The notes below the pieces were generated by a model. That model saw only the letters and a program-made list of their open reading frames with translations. It had not been told where the DNA came from and did not search any database. From NCBI GenBank assembly GCA_964461835.1, contig CAYWVO010000015.1, forward strand, positions 3,874-67,873: a stretch of 64,000 nucleotides of DNA, written 5' to 3'. This stretch comes from CAYWVO01 sp964461835. GTDB lineage: Bacteria > Zixibacteria > MSB-5A5 > WJJR01 > JAJRUJ01. The translations under genes and the position numbers were made by a program. This document shows, one piece after another, positions 25,402-34,405 of this stretch. Numbering within the stretch: position 1 is the stretch's first letter; the number at the start of each line of letters is the position of its first letter.

Positions 25402-26739
25402 ATGCGCATCAATTTCTTCGGTGATACCGACGTTGGCCAGGTTCGACAGATAAACGAAGACGCCTATCTTCTGCTGCCGGAGGCGGCTGTGTGTGTCGTC
25501 TGTGATGGTATGGGTGGTCATGCGGCCGGAGAAGTAGCCTCCGGAGAGGCCCGTAAGGTCTTTGCCGCATATTTTCACGGTGGATCGGAACAATGGCAGG
25601 AGCAATTGCATTTCGGGCAGGAGGAGCACTGGCCAACCGGCGGGCAACATTTGGTTCGCGCTACCCGGCTGGCCAACCGCAGTATCCACAATATTGCCGC
25701 AGAGAAAGATTCCGCCCGCGGGATGGGTACCACCGTGGTGTCACTGGCCTTCGATCCGGGCATCGTTTCCATCTGTCATGTCGGTGATTCCCGCGCCTAT
25801 CGGCTGCGCGATGGGGCGATGGAGCGGCTCACGGTCGATCATTCCCTGGCGGCGGAGTTGATCGCGCAGAATGAGTTAACTGAAGAAGAATCGAAGCATT
25901 TCGCCGAACGCAACGTGATCACGCGAGCGCTGGGAACACGTCCGGAAGTGGATGTTGATCTGCGGGTGGAAGAAACAAAGACCGGTGACGTGTTTCTGGC
26001 CTGTTCGGATGGGTTGTGCGGGTTCGTTGAGGACGAGCTGATTAAACAAATCCTCCTGGAGGCAGGGACTGACTATCCGACCGCGATCAAGAATTTGCTG
26101 AATGCCGCTAACGCCACCGGTGGTGAAGACAATATCACGGTGGCGATTGCTCAGGTGGACGATCCCGGGACAGCCGCAGAAGCTGCCGGGCGCGATGCTC
26201 AGACTATTCTGGCAATCGAAGGGCCCGGCGGTGAAATCCTCGATGAGGTACTGCCGGCGATTAAGGCGGTTGAATTGCCGGATGAAGATACGCAAAAGAT
26301 CAATCTTGATTCCGTCGACACAACGCCCCAGGCACAGAAGCCGCCGGCCGGTGGTGGAGGTTCATCGGGACGATTATGGCGCTGGCTGGCGTTGTTAGTG
26401 GTTCTCACGGCCATCATTTTCCTTGGAGGAAAGCAATATCTTTGGTCTGAGCGCAACGGTGACGTCAAATCCGCAAAATCAGACTCTGAGAAACTGATGG
26501 CGGCTGACGACCCCGGAACGGTTTTTTTTGAGCACGTGACAGCGGAAGCAGCGGGAGCAACCGTGTACGTTGATGGAGAATATCGGGGAGTAGCCGGCCA
26601 TTTTGCCGAGTCCGGGCTGTCCCTGCGCCGGGGGCTACGGCACATTCACTGCGTTCTAGATACTACTGTCCTTCACGATACTATTATCCAAATCAGCCGC
26701 GACACGACCATCCTTCCGCTTTCTTTGCAAGCTGATTAG
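25402..26739 (+). CDS. PP2C-type Ser/Thr protein phosphatase with transmembrane and PEGA-like C-terminus
   Basis: This 445-residue protein begins with a cytosolic PP2C phosphatase domain (about 1-250) with the metal and catalytic motifs in order: QINEDAYL, CDGMGGHAAGEVAS, GMGTTVVSL, VGDSRAYRLRDG, LACSDGL and GGEDNITVAIAQV. An acidic linker, a transmembrane helix (about 332-354) and a C-terminal PEGA-like domain (about 375-445, GATVYVDGEYRGVAG) follow. It should remove phosphate from Ser/Thr residues in the cytosol while its tail samples the envelope. It closes the group that starts with the FHA and PEGA genes. No Ser/Thr kinase gene is in the window; the partner kinase must be elsewhere. Confidence 0.9.
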   Translation: MRINFFGDTDVGQVRQINEDAYLLLPEAAVCVVCDGMGGHAAGEVASGEARKVFAAYFHGGSEQWQEQLHFGQEEHWPTGGQHLVRATRLANRSIHNIAAEKDSARGMGTTVVSLAFDPGIVSICHVGDSRAYRLRDGAMERLTVDHSLAAELIAQNELTEEESKHFAERNVITRALGTRPEVDVDLRVEETKTGDVFLACSDGLCGFVEDELIKQILLEAGTDYPTAIKNLLNAANATGGEDNITVAIAQVDDPGTAAEAAGRDAQTILAIEGPGGEILDEVLPAIKAVELPDEDTQKINLDSVDTTPQAQKPPAGGGGSSGRLWRWLALLVVLTAIIFLGGKQYLWSERNGDVKSAKSDSEKLMAADDPGTVFFEHVTAEAAGATVYVDGEYRGVAGHFAESGLSLRRGLRHIHCVLDTTVLHDTIIQISRDTTILPLSLQAD

Positions 26740-26806
26740 CTTCTACCCATTCTGTCCGGCGGGGTTGATAAAAGGAACAACTCGGACCCCGGTTTATACC
26801 AGGCTA

Positions 26807-29800
26807 TTACGGTTGGCACGGTAGGGCGCGGCCGCGGAAGACGTGGTTTACCACAAAGACCAGGTCTATGACCCCGATATCACCATCACAGTTGGCATCG
26901 TGGTCGATATACGGCGCAAAGTAGAATGCCTGTCCCCGGTACATGAAGTTGACCATCTTGATCACGTAGATCGGACTGTAGCGCGGCCGCATCGGTAGAA
27001 TCCCGGAATTCCAGTTGTCCCGGCGAAACCGCGGCCAGGGATGGCCTCTATTCTGATATTCGATCGGAAAATCCCATGTGGTTATTTGTTGCCCGGTGGA
27101 TTCCAACGTCAAAATGTTCAAGCTGTCGTTGGCGTTGATATCCGCGGTAATCGGTGCGGCCAACTGGTTTCCCATCCCGAAGCCGATGCGCAGGGGGTAG
27201 CCCGGTAGTAGCGCTCCAGCAGGAGAGAGAGCATACAGATATTCGTTTCCGTAAAAGAATTGACCGGCTTTGAGAATGATTTCCGGATCCCCGTCTCCCG
27301 TGATATCGGTAAGCGAGACCGCCGAACAGGATCCACCAATGTGTAAAAACGTACCATCGGGATTTTCCGGCAGCAGCGACGTCCCGTCGGCATGGTAGGC
27401 CTTAACAATTGCATCGCTGAGGAAATAGGCGGTGACGAAGATTTCGGGCAATTGATCACCATCGACGTCACCTGCAGCCAGGGGATTCATGATGAGATCG
27501 TCGCGCGAAAGTCCGGTATTTACCGGCCATCCCGCAAGTGTCGTTCCATCAGCTTTCAAGACTTCAATGTGCCATTCATCTGAATCGTTCGGCAGGTAAC
27601 AGATGGCGATTTCCCGTTGTTTGTCGTCGTCGAAGTTGCCAATTGCCATCCCGTGCGTGGATTCATAGTCGCGTATTTGTGCCTCGGTGGTATTATAGGG
27701 ATGTCCAGTCACTGCATTGAAGACCCAGAGACCATCGGCGGCCACCACCAGTTCGTTATCGCCATCCGGCGTGCCGCCAAAATAACTGCCCAGGTCAACG
27801 ACCGACGCCTTGGGAACCGCTGCCTTATTCGTATGAAACACATCCACGATGAGGTGCCCGGTCTGCCAGGAATATGCATTCGCGTAGGCGTCGAATGCCC
27901 GGACCACGCCGCCTGCGTCGATGGAAAGCACGTACGGTTCACCGGTAACATCGTAGTTATTGTGTAAATCGCAGACTTGCGGTACCGCGACACCGTATAT
28001 CTCGCCACCGCCGGTAAATTCCCGGGGCCAGTTCGCGAAAGGCTCACCAAAGTAGGTAAGGGCGTGCATGAAATTGCCGGAAGCAATGACGATATCGTTA
28101 AGCTGGTCGTTATCGAGGTCGACCACACTGGGTACTGACTGAAAATTATCCGCGAGGTTCCGGGGCCAGCCCGGCGTTAGCTCACCGTTTTCCTCGAACA
28201 CGTATAGGCCGTTCGAGGAGGGTATGATAACTTCCATGGTCTGGTCGAACTTCGGATTCAGGTTGGCCATAATCGGCGTATAAAACGCATACGAGGGAAT
28301 GTACACCGGCCAGCCGAGGTGATACGGATTATCGATGAACACGCGTACAGAGTCACTCTTGGTCCCGCTGTCGTATTCGGTAGTCAGTTTCAGATAATAC
28401 CAGCCGCTGGTCGCAGGATCAATGGTCCAGGTGAGCAGCGAATCGTCAACCACCGGTCTCGTACCGGTCCAGATAACGGTCGTGTCGTCTGATGCAATTT
28501 CCGGAAACACGGTAAAGCGCGACGAGCGATAATCCGGCGCGACACTCGTTCCTTCGATGTTGGCAATGATCGCCAAACTATCACCATCAATCGGCGAAAT
28601 AATTTCGGTATTCGGCAGATTGCCCACCGTGATTGTCACTCGGTCTTCGTGACCCGACGGGGAGGACAAGCGCAGGGTGTAGGTGCCGTTCGAGGTGCCG
28701 GTTGACCACAGGCTGAGAATATCATTCTCAATCGCCGTATTGCCCGTGGCGATGGTGGTCCAGGTGGCAGGATCGATGCTTGAGCCATAGTCCAACTGGA
28801 ACGCCGAAAAGGCAGGACCCGCAGCCGTACCGGTAATTTCGACCGTGCCCGATACCAGGTCGCCTTCATGCGGCGTTTCAATGCTCAGGGTGATTCCCGC
28901 GAGTTGGTTTATCACCTGATTTAAATCAATCAGACCATGACCGGTAAATTTATCCCACCCCGGATATGAATCTCCCTCCAGATAGGGATCGACAAGATCG
29001 ACGCAAGCAGATTTGAGCAACGCACCGATTTCATCGGGGGAAAGACCGCTCTCAAAAGCCATAACCACTGCCGCACACCCAACGGCATGAGGGGCGGACA
29101 TGCTGGTGCCGCTGGCAATAAGATAATCTTCTTCCACGATATGGACACCCGGTTCACCGCCGTCAGCATAAAGATCGGTTCCGGCCGCACGCAGAGAAAG
29201 TATAGCCTCACCCGGCGCCACCAAATCAACAAAGTCTCCGATCGTGGAGAACCAGGCAAGCGCACCATCGTAAGAGAACGCTCCGATTCCCAGCGTGAGT
29301 GAGTCGGCCGCGGGGAAATTATACGTTTCGACACCGTCATTCCCGGTGGAGCTGATTGAGAGCACTCTGCGGGAGTGGGCATACGCAATGGCGTCGGAGA
29401 CGGTCTTGGATGGATACGGTGAACCGAAGGACATGTTGAGCACTTGCGCGCCGTTGTCCGTAGCATAATAAATGGACTGCGCCACTACCGAATTAAAGGC
29501 GGCGGGAAAAACCTTAATCGTCATGATGCGGGCATCAGCGGCTACGCCGGCAATGCCCAAGGCATTGTCGGTAACACCGGAGATAATCCCGGCAACATGG
29601 GTACCATGCCCCAGGGGATCGGTGGGATCGGGATCCGGAATCAATTCGTTGGGTAAGGCGAATTCGTCCCCGGAAAAATCATAGCCGTAGTAATCATCAA
29701 CGAATCCGTTGTGGTCATCATCGAGACCATTGTCCTCAATCTCTCCCGGATTACGCCAGAGGTGACCCTGCAAGTCTTCATGGATTAAATCGGAGCCGGT

Positions 29801-30436
29801 GTCAATAACGCCGACCACGACCGGCGAACGGGGTCCGCCGTACTCGTGCACGACCGGGAAATTAATATCATTACCGGGTACTGCCGGTACCCAGGCGAGA
29901 GTATCATTTTCCTCACCGGGGATGCGGGTGACGACCGGAATTGTCTGGCCGGTGTTCTGTAACCCCCACTGGTACGTATACAGCGGATCGTTTGGCGCCT
30001 GGTGCAAGGTCATCAGGCGGTCATATTCGACATACTCGACCCAGGGTTCGGCCTCGAGGTGTTCTTTCATCAAATCCAGCGCGATAGTATCAGGGAAAGT
30101 AAGTACGAAAATGCGTGCGGCAGGGTGCTCGGTGCCGGGAGCCACTTTGCCGAGTCCGGTCGCCGCTTCCGGTAACAATGGCCGGGCTGCCGGATTGCCG
30201 AATGTTCGAAAGATGTCTGCCGCACCGCCGCCCGGAGCACCCGTACGTTGCTGGTTGAGATCAAACTCTGATTGTAGCTTGACAATCAAGCCCGCCGGTT
30301 CGTTTTGCCGGGTGTTTGCCGGGTTGGAGTTGGGAAAGAAGGCAGACGCCTTTGGCGTTACAGCTGTCAGCACGAAAACGGTGCCTGCCATCAGCAGCAA
30401 GGATCGCGGGAAAGACATTTTCATCAGTGCGAGCAT
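26807..30436 (-). CDS. Secreted subtilisin-like (S8) protease with Ig, FG-GAP and dockerin-like modules
   Basis: This 1,209-residue exported protease begins with a signal peptide (MSFPRSLLLMAG ... PKASA) and an inhibitor-type propeptide (up to about 170, with EPWVEYVEYD). The S8 catalytic domain has all three catalytic motifs: VIDTGSDLIHED (Asp), GHGTHVAGI (His) and GTSMSAPHA (Ser). Two Ig-like modules follow, then a region of FG-GAP/VCBS-like repeats (DLDNDQLNDIVIAS, NFDDDKQREIAIC, DVDGDQLPEIFVT, DITGDGDPEIILK), and a C-terminal dockerin-like module. In that module only the second calcium loop (DANCDGDIGVIDL) is complete. ATG 30436 was chosen because the GTG at 30499 lies at the expected transcription start of a good promoter and precedes the signal peptide without need. 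Confidence 0.9.
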   Translation of the reverse strand: MLALMKMSFPRSLLLMAGTVFVLTAVTPKASAFFPNSNPANTRQNEPAGLIVKLQSEFDLNQQRTGAPGGGAADIFRTFGNPAARPLLPEAATGLGKVAPGTEHPAARIFVLTFPDTIALDLMKEHLEAEPWVEYVEYDRLMTLHQAPNDPLYTYQWGLQNTGQTIPVVTRIPGEENDTLAWVPAVPGNDINFPVVHEYGGPRSPVVVGVIDTGSDLIHEDLQGHLWRNPGEIEDNGLDDDHNGFVDDYYGYDFSGDEFALPNELIPDPDPTDPLGHGTHVAGIISGVTDNALGIAGVAADARIMTIKVFPAAFNSVVAQSIYYATDNGAQVLNMSFGSPYPSKTVSDAIAYAHSRRVLSISSTGNDGVETYNFPAADSLTLGIGAFSYDGALAWFSTIGDFVDLVAPGEAILSLRAAGTDLYADGGEPGVHIVEEDYLIASGTSMSAPHAVGCAAVVMAFESGLSPDEIGALLKSACVDLVDPYLEGDSYPGWDKFTGHGLIDLNQVINQLAGITLSIETPHEGDLVSGTVEITGTAAGPAFSAFQLDYGSSIDPATWTTIATGNTAIENDILSLWSTGTSNGTYTLRLSSPSGHEDRVTITVGNLPNTEIISPIDGDSLAIIANIEGTSVAPDYRSSRFTVFPEIASDDTTVIWTGTRPVVDDSLLTWTIDPATSGWYYLKLTTEYDSGTKSDSVRVFIDNPYHLGWPVYIPSYAFYTPIMANLNPKFDQTMEVIIPSSNGLYVFEENGELTPGWPRNLADNFQSVPSVVDLDNDQLNDIVIASGNFMHALTYFGEPFANWPREFTGGGEIYGVAVPQVCDLHNNYDVTGEPYVLSIDAGGVVRAFDAYANAYSWQTGHLIVDVFHTNKAAVPKASVVDLGSYFGGTPDGDNELVVAADGLWVFNAVTGHPYNTTEAQIRDYESTHGMAIGNFDDDKQREIAICYLPNDSDEWHIEVLKADGTTLAGWPVNTGLSRDDLIMNPLAAGDVDGDQLPEIFVTAYFLSDAIVKAYHADGTSLLPENPDGTFLHIGGSCSAVSLTDITGDGDPEIILKAGQFFYGNEYLYALSPAGALLPGYPLRIGFGMGNQLAAPITADINANDSLNILTLESTGQQITTWDFPIEYQNRGHPWPRFRRDNWNSGILPMRPRYSPIYVIKMVNFMYRGQAFYFAPYIDHDANCDGDIGVIDLVFVVNHVFRGRALPCQP

Positions 30437-30508
30437 CTGCAGGAAAACCACCTTAACCACCCTTCCCCAAGCACTACCAAGAGTACGTGTCTGCTCCACC
30501 TGTTGATA

Positions 30509-30537
30509 AACATAATGGTCGGAGACATTTCTGTCAA
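30509..30537 (-). promoter_or_regulatory. Sigma70-type promoter of the S8 protease gene
   Basis: Read on the minus strand, TTGACA (30537-30532), a 17-base spacer and TATGTT (30514-30509) form a near-consensus promoter. Transcription would start at about 30500, so the translation start is most likely downstream at 30436. Confidence 0.75.
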
Positions 30538-30667
30538 GCGTAATTTGTTGTTCATTAACTAGTTACGGCATTTCGCGGAGAATCTTTAGCAGAAACCCAG
30601 GCGCTTTATCCACTGAGAGTTACACTTTTGGTTTATATTATAGCGGGTATCGTTCGTTGAGGTAATG

Positions 30668-31672
30668 ATGGAATTATCCGAGCTTGGTGAATTTGGTTTG
30701 ATTGGGCGTATTGCGAAAGGTGGCATCATCCGCCCGGAGGAAGGGCTGGTGGGTATTGGCGATGATTGTGCCGTGATCCCGCTTCGAGGAACGCACGATC
30801 TGTTACTCACCACCGATCTTTTAGTGGAAGATATTCATTTCCTGCGTGCCGAAACATCTCTCCGGGAATTGGGCCGGAAATCAATTGCAGTGAATGTTTC
30901 GGATATCGCGGCGTGCGGTGGCACACCGCGTGAGGCGATTGTGTCAGTCGCGCTGCCACCCGGCATCGATGTCGCCTATTGTGATGAGCTCTTTGGTGGG
31001 ATGAAAGAGCAGGCTCATAGATGGCGGGTCAATATAATTGGCGGTGACACGACGCGATCCAAGCGGGCTCTGATGATCAGTGTGGCGGTCACCGGATTTG
31101 TTGCTGCCGGAAGGGCCGTACTGCGCTCCGGGGCAAAAGCGGGAGATGTTGTCTGTGTCACCGGGAATCTGGGGGATGCGGCGGCCGGTTTGGATCTGCT
31201 ACTCCATCATCCCGAATTAAAGGAGGAATATGCAGCGCTCCTGCGAGCCTTGCATGATCCTACCCCGCACGTCTTGGAGGGCGCAGTGCTGGGCGAAACG
31301 GACGGGGTGACGGCAATGATCGATGTTTCCGATGGTTTAGCGGCGGACTTGGAGCATATAGGTGCCGCCAGTGGTCTAGGAGCACGCGTTGATGCCGATA
31401 AGTTGCCGAAATCCAGTGAATTGCGAGATTATGCGGCAACGGTGCAGGCTGATGTGCAGAACCTGGCAGCGGCCGGGGGCGACGATTATATCCTGCTGTT
31501 TACCTGTTCGCCGGAACGCTATGGATCATTGGCGAATTCGCTGGCTGAACAGTGCCGGCGACCGGTACATCGGATAGGAGAAATGACCTCGGAGTCGGGA
31601 ATTGAGTTTGTCCTTCCCGACGGATCACGCTCGGAGCTTACCAGAGCGGGCTGGGATCACTTTTCTCCCTAA
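30668..31672 (+). CDS. thiL: Thiamine-monophosphate kinase
   Basis: This 334-residue enzyme phosphorylates thiamine monophosphate to thiamine diphosphate with ATP, the last step of thiamine cofactor synthesis. The AIR-synthase/ThiL family motifs are present in order: VGIGDDCAVI, TTDLLVEDIHFL, SDIAACGGTP, IIGGDTTRS, VTGNLGDAAAGL, IDVSDGLAADLEHI and AGGDDYILLF. Two ATG codons stand in tandem (30665 and 30668). GAGG at 30659-30662 sits too close to the first, so the second is preferred. It is divergent from the S8 gene and has no other thiamine gene beside it. Confidence 0.93.
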   Translation: MELSELGEFGLIGRIAKGGIIRPEEGLVGIGDDCAVIPLRGTHDLLLTTDLLVEDIHFLRAETSLRELGRKSIAVNVSDIAACGGTPREAIVSVALPPGIDVAYCDELFGGMKEQAHRWRVNIIGGDTTRSKRALMISVAVTGFVAAGRAVLRSGAKAGDVVCVTGNLGDAAAGLDLLLHHPELKEEYAALLRALHDPTPHVLEGAVLGETDGVTAMIDVSDGLAADLEHIGAASGLGARVDADKLPKSSELRDYAATVQADVQNLAAAGGDDYILLFTCSPERYGSLANSLAEQCRRPVHRIGEMTSESGIEFVLPDGSRSELTRAGWDHFSP

Positions 31673-31812
31673 ACGGGATCAACAACCTACCCCCGACCAT
31701 ACCGTATAGTCTTGCCCCCGCGGTCGCTGTCAAATACTACAATTTTTCTGTAATTTTTTCCAGAGAAACGAGTTACGCCCCCTCTCCAAGGGTCACATCA
31801 GTTGGCTCCTCG

Positions 31813-31841
31813 TTGATATTGTCACCTTTTTTGCGTATGTT
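31813..31841 (+). promoter_or_regulatory. Sigma70-type promoter of the Tag-like gene
   Basis: TTGATA (31813-31818), a 17-base spacer and TATGTT (31836-31841) lie 19 bases before the ATG at 31860, with the Shine-Dalgarno GAGGGAG between. Confidence 0.65.
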
Positions 31842-31859
31842 AATGGTGAGGGAGAATTT

Positions 31860-32627
31860 ATGGCTAGTGTAAAGACAGCATCGGAACAGCACAACGGCGC
31901 AAATGCGGTCAGCAAAGCTGATAAATCCACCCTTTTCCATCACGCATCACCCGGCGAACAACCGCCCAACGATGCCGGGTATTTGGAGTTCCTGAGCTTT
32001 GCCATGTTTAGTTCAGCCATAGGCAACCACAAAGCGATTTCCGAGGTCTGGCCGGACATTCTCTACAGTTTCAAGAGCTTCCATGTCCAGCGGGTCTCCG
32101 AGTTCAGTGATCAGGACGTACAGGAGGTACATGAACGGGTGCCGATACTGCGCGACAAGGCTCAGGTTTCGGCGGTGGTTACCAATGCCGTCTCCATGAT
32201 GCGTATTGCACAGGTGTACGGGTCTTTCAAAAAGTACCTGCGAACATTCGAAGAGGACGGACCGGGGGAATTGCTCAAAGACCTTGCCGATCGATTTCCT
32301 CAGGTTGAGCGGAATGTGTTTCAGGAGTTTCTGAAATACGCCGCGACCGGAATCAAGCTTCCGGAACCGCCCAAGGCCAATCGGGGCGGGAAATCCGGCC
32401 GGTCCGGTCGCTCTCAGCGACGCAACAGCCGTCCGCCTAACGGCTCGTCGCAGCGCGGTAGGCCGCGATCGAAATCGAGGCGATCGTCTGGTTCGGGGGG
32501 CGGCCCGAATGCCGGCAACCAGAAACAGGGTGGTGCGAAAGGTAGCGGGCAAGGCAAATCCCGCCGCTCCCGCCGCCAGCGCTTCGGCGGCCGCAAAAAG
32601 AAGGAGAAATCCAGTTCCGGTTCCTGA
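31860..32627 (+). CDS. DNA-3-methyladenine glycosylase (Tag)-like protein with Arg/Ser/Gly-rich tail
   Basis: This 255-residue protein has two parts. Residues about 38-165 follow the helical pattern of Tag/AlkA-type HhH glycosylases: a segment resembling the 'FQAGLSW...VLKKRxxFRxAF' stretch (FAMFSSAIGNHKAISEVW...SFKSFHVQRVSEF), then a 'xxIIRNRxKIxAVINNAxxF' equivalent (VPILRDKAQVSAVVTNAVSM), then YGSFKKYLRTF. The N-terminal zinc-ligand Cys/His of classical Tag is missing, and so are some pocket residues, so activity is uncertain. Residues about 175-255 are a basic, disordered Arg/Ser/Gly/Lys-rich tail that would bind nucleic acid. The family match comes from pattern memory only. It could equally be a noncatalytic DNA- or RNA-binding derivative. 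Confidence 0.55.
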   Translation: MASVKTASEQHNGANAVSKADKSTLFHHASPGEQPPNDAGYLEFLSFAMFSSAIGNHKAISEVWPDILYSFKSFHVQRVSEFSDQDVQEVHERVPILRDKAQVSAVVTNAVSMMRIAQVYGSFKKYLRTFEEDGPGELLKDLADRFPQVERNVFQEFLKYAATGIKLPEPPKANRGGKSGRSGRSQRRNSRPPNGSSQRGRPRSKSRRSSGSGGGPNAGNQKQGGAKGSGQGKSRRSRRQRFGGRKKKEKSSSGS

Positions 32628-32693
32628 ACGGACTACCACCGCGAAATCGGGTAATGCCGGACGAGCATTAGCGCCACATGAGTTTTGTGCTCC

Positions 32694-32728
32694 AGCCGGC
32701 GGCGTACAGCGCCGCCGGCTTTGTCTTT
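32694..32728 (+). terminator. Terminator after the Tag-like gene
   Basis: An 11-bp perfect stem AGCCGGCGGCG (32694-32704) with CGCCGCCGGCT (32710-32720) around TACAG is followed by TTGTCTTT, a T-rich tail. Confidence 0.8.
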
Positions 32729-32730
32729 GA

Positions 32731-32759
32731 TTGCCTCGCCAGATTGAGAATTCTATATT
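32731..32759 (+). promoter_or_regulatory. Probable promoter of the nucleotide-sugar operon
   Basis: TTGCCT (32731-32736), a 17-base spacer and TATATT (32754-32759) lie about 60 bases before gmd and just after the preceding terminator. Confidence 0.5.
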
Positions 32760-32821
32760 CCTACCGGAAACCCATGTCGATCAAGTATTGTATGATAAGA
32801 ACGTTGCCGAAAGGATAGGTT

Positions 32822-33787
32822 GTGCCAAATGCACTAATCACCGGTATCACCGGTCAGGATGGTTCCTACCTGGCGGAGTTACTGTTAGAAAAAGGGTATA
32901 CGGTCTACGGGGTTGTGCGGCGCGCATCAACCGCGAATTTTGAACGAATCGAGCATATCAGGGATAAGCTAACGCTGGTACAATCGGACTTGTTCGATCA
33001 GCTGTCGTTAATTCACGCCCTGGAGGAGGCCCAGCCGCAGGAGGTGTACAACCTCGCTGCGCAGTCGTTTGTCCCAACCTCCTGGGCCCAGCCGGTATTG
33101 ACCGGAGAATTTACGGGCCTGGGGGTAACGAAAATGCTGGAAGCAGTCCGGTTGGTCGATCAAAACATTCGTTTCTACCAGGCCTCCTCCTCCGAAATGT
33201 TCGGCAAGGCGCAGGAGATGCCCCAGACAGAGAAAACCCCGTTTTATCCGCGGTCGCCCTACGGGGTGGCGAAAGTCTACGGTCATTACATGACGATTAA
33301 TTACCGTGAATCATTCGGTATTCATGCAACGTCCGGCATTCTGTTCAATCATGAGTCACCGCGCCGCGGGAAAGAATTCGTCACCCGCAAAATCACCGAT
33401 GCGGTCGCACGGATTAAAACGGGGAAGCTGGACAAGTTGTATCTGGGGAATCTGGATGCTCGACGAGACTGGGGTTATGCCGGAGATTATGTCCGGGCAA
33501 TGTGGCTGATGTTGCAACAGGACGAAGCGCGCGATTACGTGGTGGCCACCGGGAAACATCATACAGTGCGCGAGTTTGTTGAAGCGGCGTTTGGGCATGT
33601 CGGCCTGGAATACCAAAAGTACGTCGAGGTCGACCCGCAGTTTTTCCGTCCCGCAGAGGTCGACACGCTGCTGGGGGATGCCTCCCTCGCCCGCCGGGAG
33701 TTGGACTGGGGACCGGAGACCTCGTTTGACGAGTTGGTCACGATGATGGTTGATGCCGACCTCAAGCGTCATGAAAAAGTGGAGTAA
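32822..33787 (+). CDS. gmd: GDP-mannose 4,6-dehydratase
   Basis: This 321-residue short-chain dehydrogenase/epimerase-fold enzyme converts GDP-mannose to GDP-4-dehydro-6-deoxymannose, the branch point to GDP-rhamnose and GDP-fucose for surface glycans. It has the NAD(P) motif GITGQDG at the N-terminus, the family stretch VYNLAAQSFVPTSW, the catalytic SSSEMFG and YPRSPYGVAKVYGHY (Tyr-xxx-Lys), and FNHESPRRGKEFVTRKIT, which is typical of Gmd. The start is GTG 32822 behind AAGGATAGG. Genes for an OmpH-like protein, a reductase and a nucleotide-sugar dehydrogenase follow with overlaps or tiny gaps, so this is one operon. Confidence 0.95.
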   Translation: MPNALITGITGQDGSYLAELLLEKGYTVYGVVRRASTANFERIEHIRDKLTLVQSDLFDQLSLIHALEEAQPQEVYNLAAQSFVPTSWAQPVLTGEFTGLGVTKMLEAVRLVDQNIRFYQASSSEMFGKAQEMPQTEKTPFYPRSPYGVAKVYGHYMTINYRESFGIHATSGILFNHESPRRGKEFVTRKITDAVARIKTGKLDKLYLGNLDARRDWGYAGDYVRAMWLMLQQDEARDYVVATGKHHTVREFVEAAFGHVGLEYQKYVEVDPQFFRPAEVDTLLGDASLARRELDWGPETSFDELVTMMVDADLKRHEKVE

Positions 33788-33791
33788 ACCC

Positions 33792-34310
33792 ATGGTTCGT
33801 ACAACAGCCGTAGTAACGGCATTGCTGCTCGCCGTGAGTGTACCGGCAACCGCGCAAGTTCCGATTGGTTTGATTGACATGGATCGGATTTTCGAGGAAG
33901 AGTCCCGCTTTGCTCGGGCGCAGGGTGAGATCGATGATATGGTCGCGCAATTTGAACGGGAACGTGAGGAATGGGAGAAAGACCTGCGCGACTTATCGGA
34001 ACGGATCCAGCAGGTACGGGAGAGCCGCCGGGACAGCGAAATTGAGATGTATACGCGCCGGATGGCTGAGAAATCGCAGGAATACCAGCGGTTCATGGAG
34101 GAGACCTTCGGGCCGGAGGGAATTATCGAAAAGAACTCCAATGAAATTATGGAACCGCTCTATGAGAAGCTGGAATCTGCCTGCGAGAAAGTCGGGGAGG
34201 CGCAGGGCATTCCCCTGATTGTCGATCAGGACAATCTCGGTGTGTGGTATGCAGCGGATACACTGGATGTCACCACAGCGGTCCTGGATGAACTCAAGCG
34301 TATCTGGTAA
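33792..34310 (+). CDS. Periplasmic OmpH/Skp-like chaperone
   Basis: This 172-residue protein has a signal peptide (about 1-20, ending PATAQ), then the strand VPIGLIDMDRIFEE typical of OmpH/Skp (where 'KIGVVDxxxV' stands). Two long charged helices (about 40-125) form the coiled-coil tentacle. The closing motif PLIVDQDNLGVWYAADTLDVT...VLDEL matches the family's usual C-terminus. Skp holds unfolded outer-membrane proteins in the periplasm. ATG 33792 has GGAG seven bases upstream; an in-frame ATG at 33771 inside the end of gmd is possible. Its place within a nucleotide-sugar operon is unusual, since skp normally lies next to bamA/lpxD. Confidence 0.85.
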   Translation: MVRTTAVVTALLLAVSVPATAQVPIGLIDMDRIFEEESRFARAQGEIDDMVAQFEREREEWEKDLRDLSERIQQVRESRRDSEIEMYTRRMAEKSQEYQRFMEETFGPEGIIEKNSNEIMEPLYEKLESACEKVGEAQGIPLIVDQDNLGVWYAADTLDVTTAVLDELKRIW

Positions 34311-34405
34311 TGGTGGTGTCGGGTTTCTCGGTCGCCGCCCTGGCGGGGATCTCGGAACCCAACCTATTTCTGGATTCCCATCATAAAGTTTGTTATCTAC
34401 CGACC

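Noticed and set aside
30437..30499. GTG start at 30499 for the S8 protease
   Set aside because: It coincides with the predicted transcription start, has no room for a ribosome-binding site, and places extra residues before the signal peptide.
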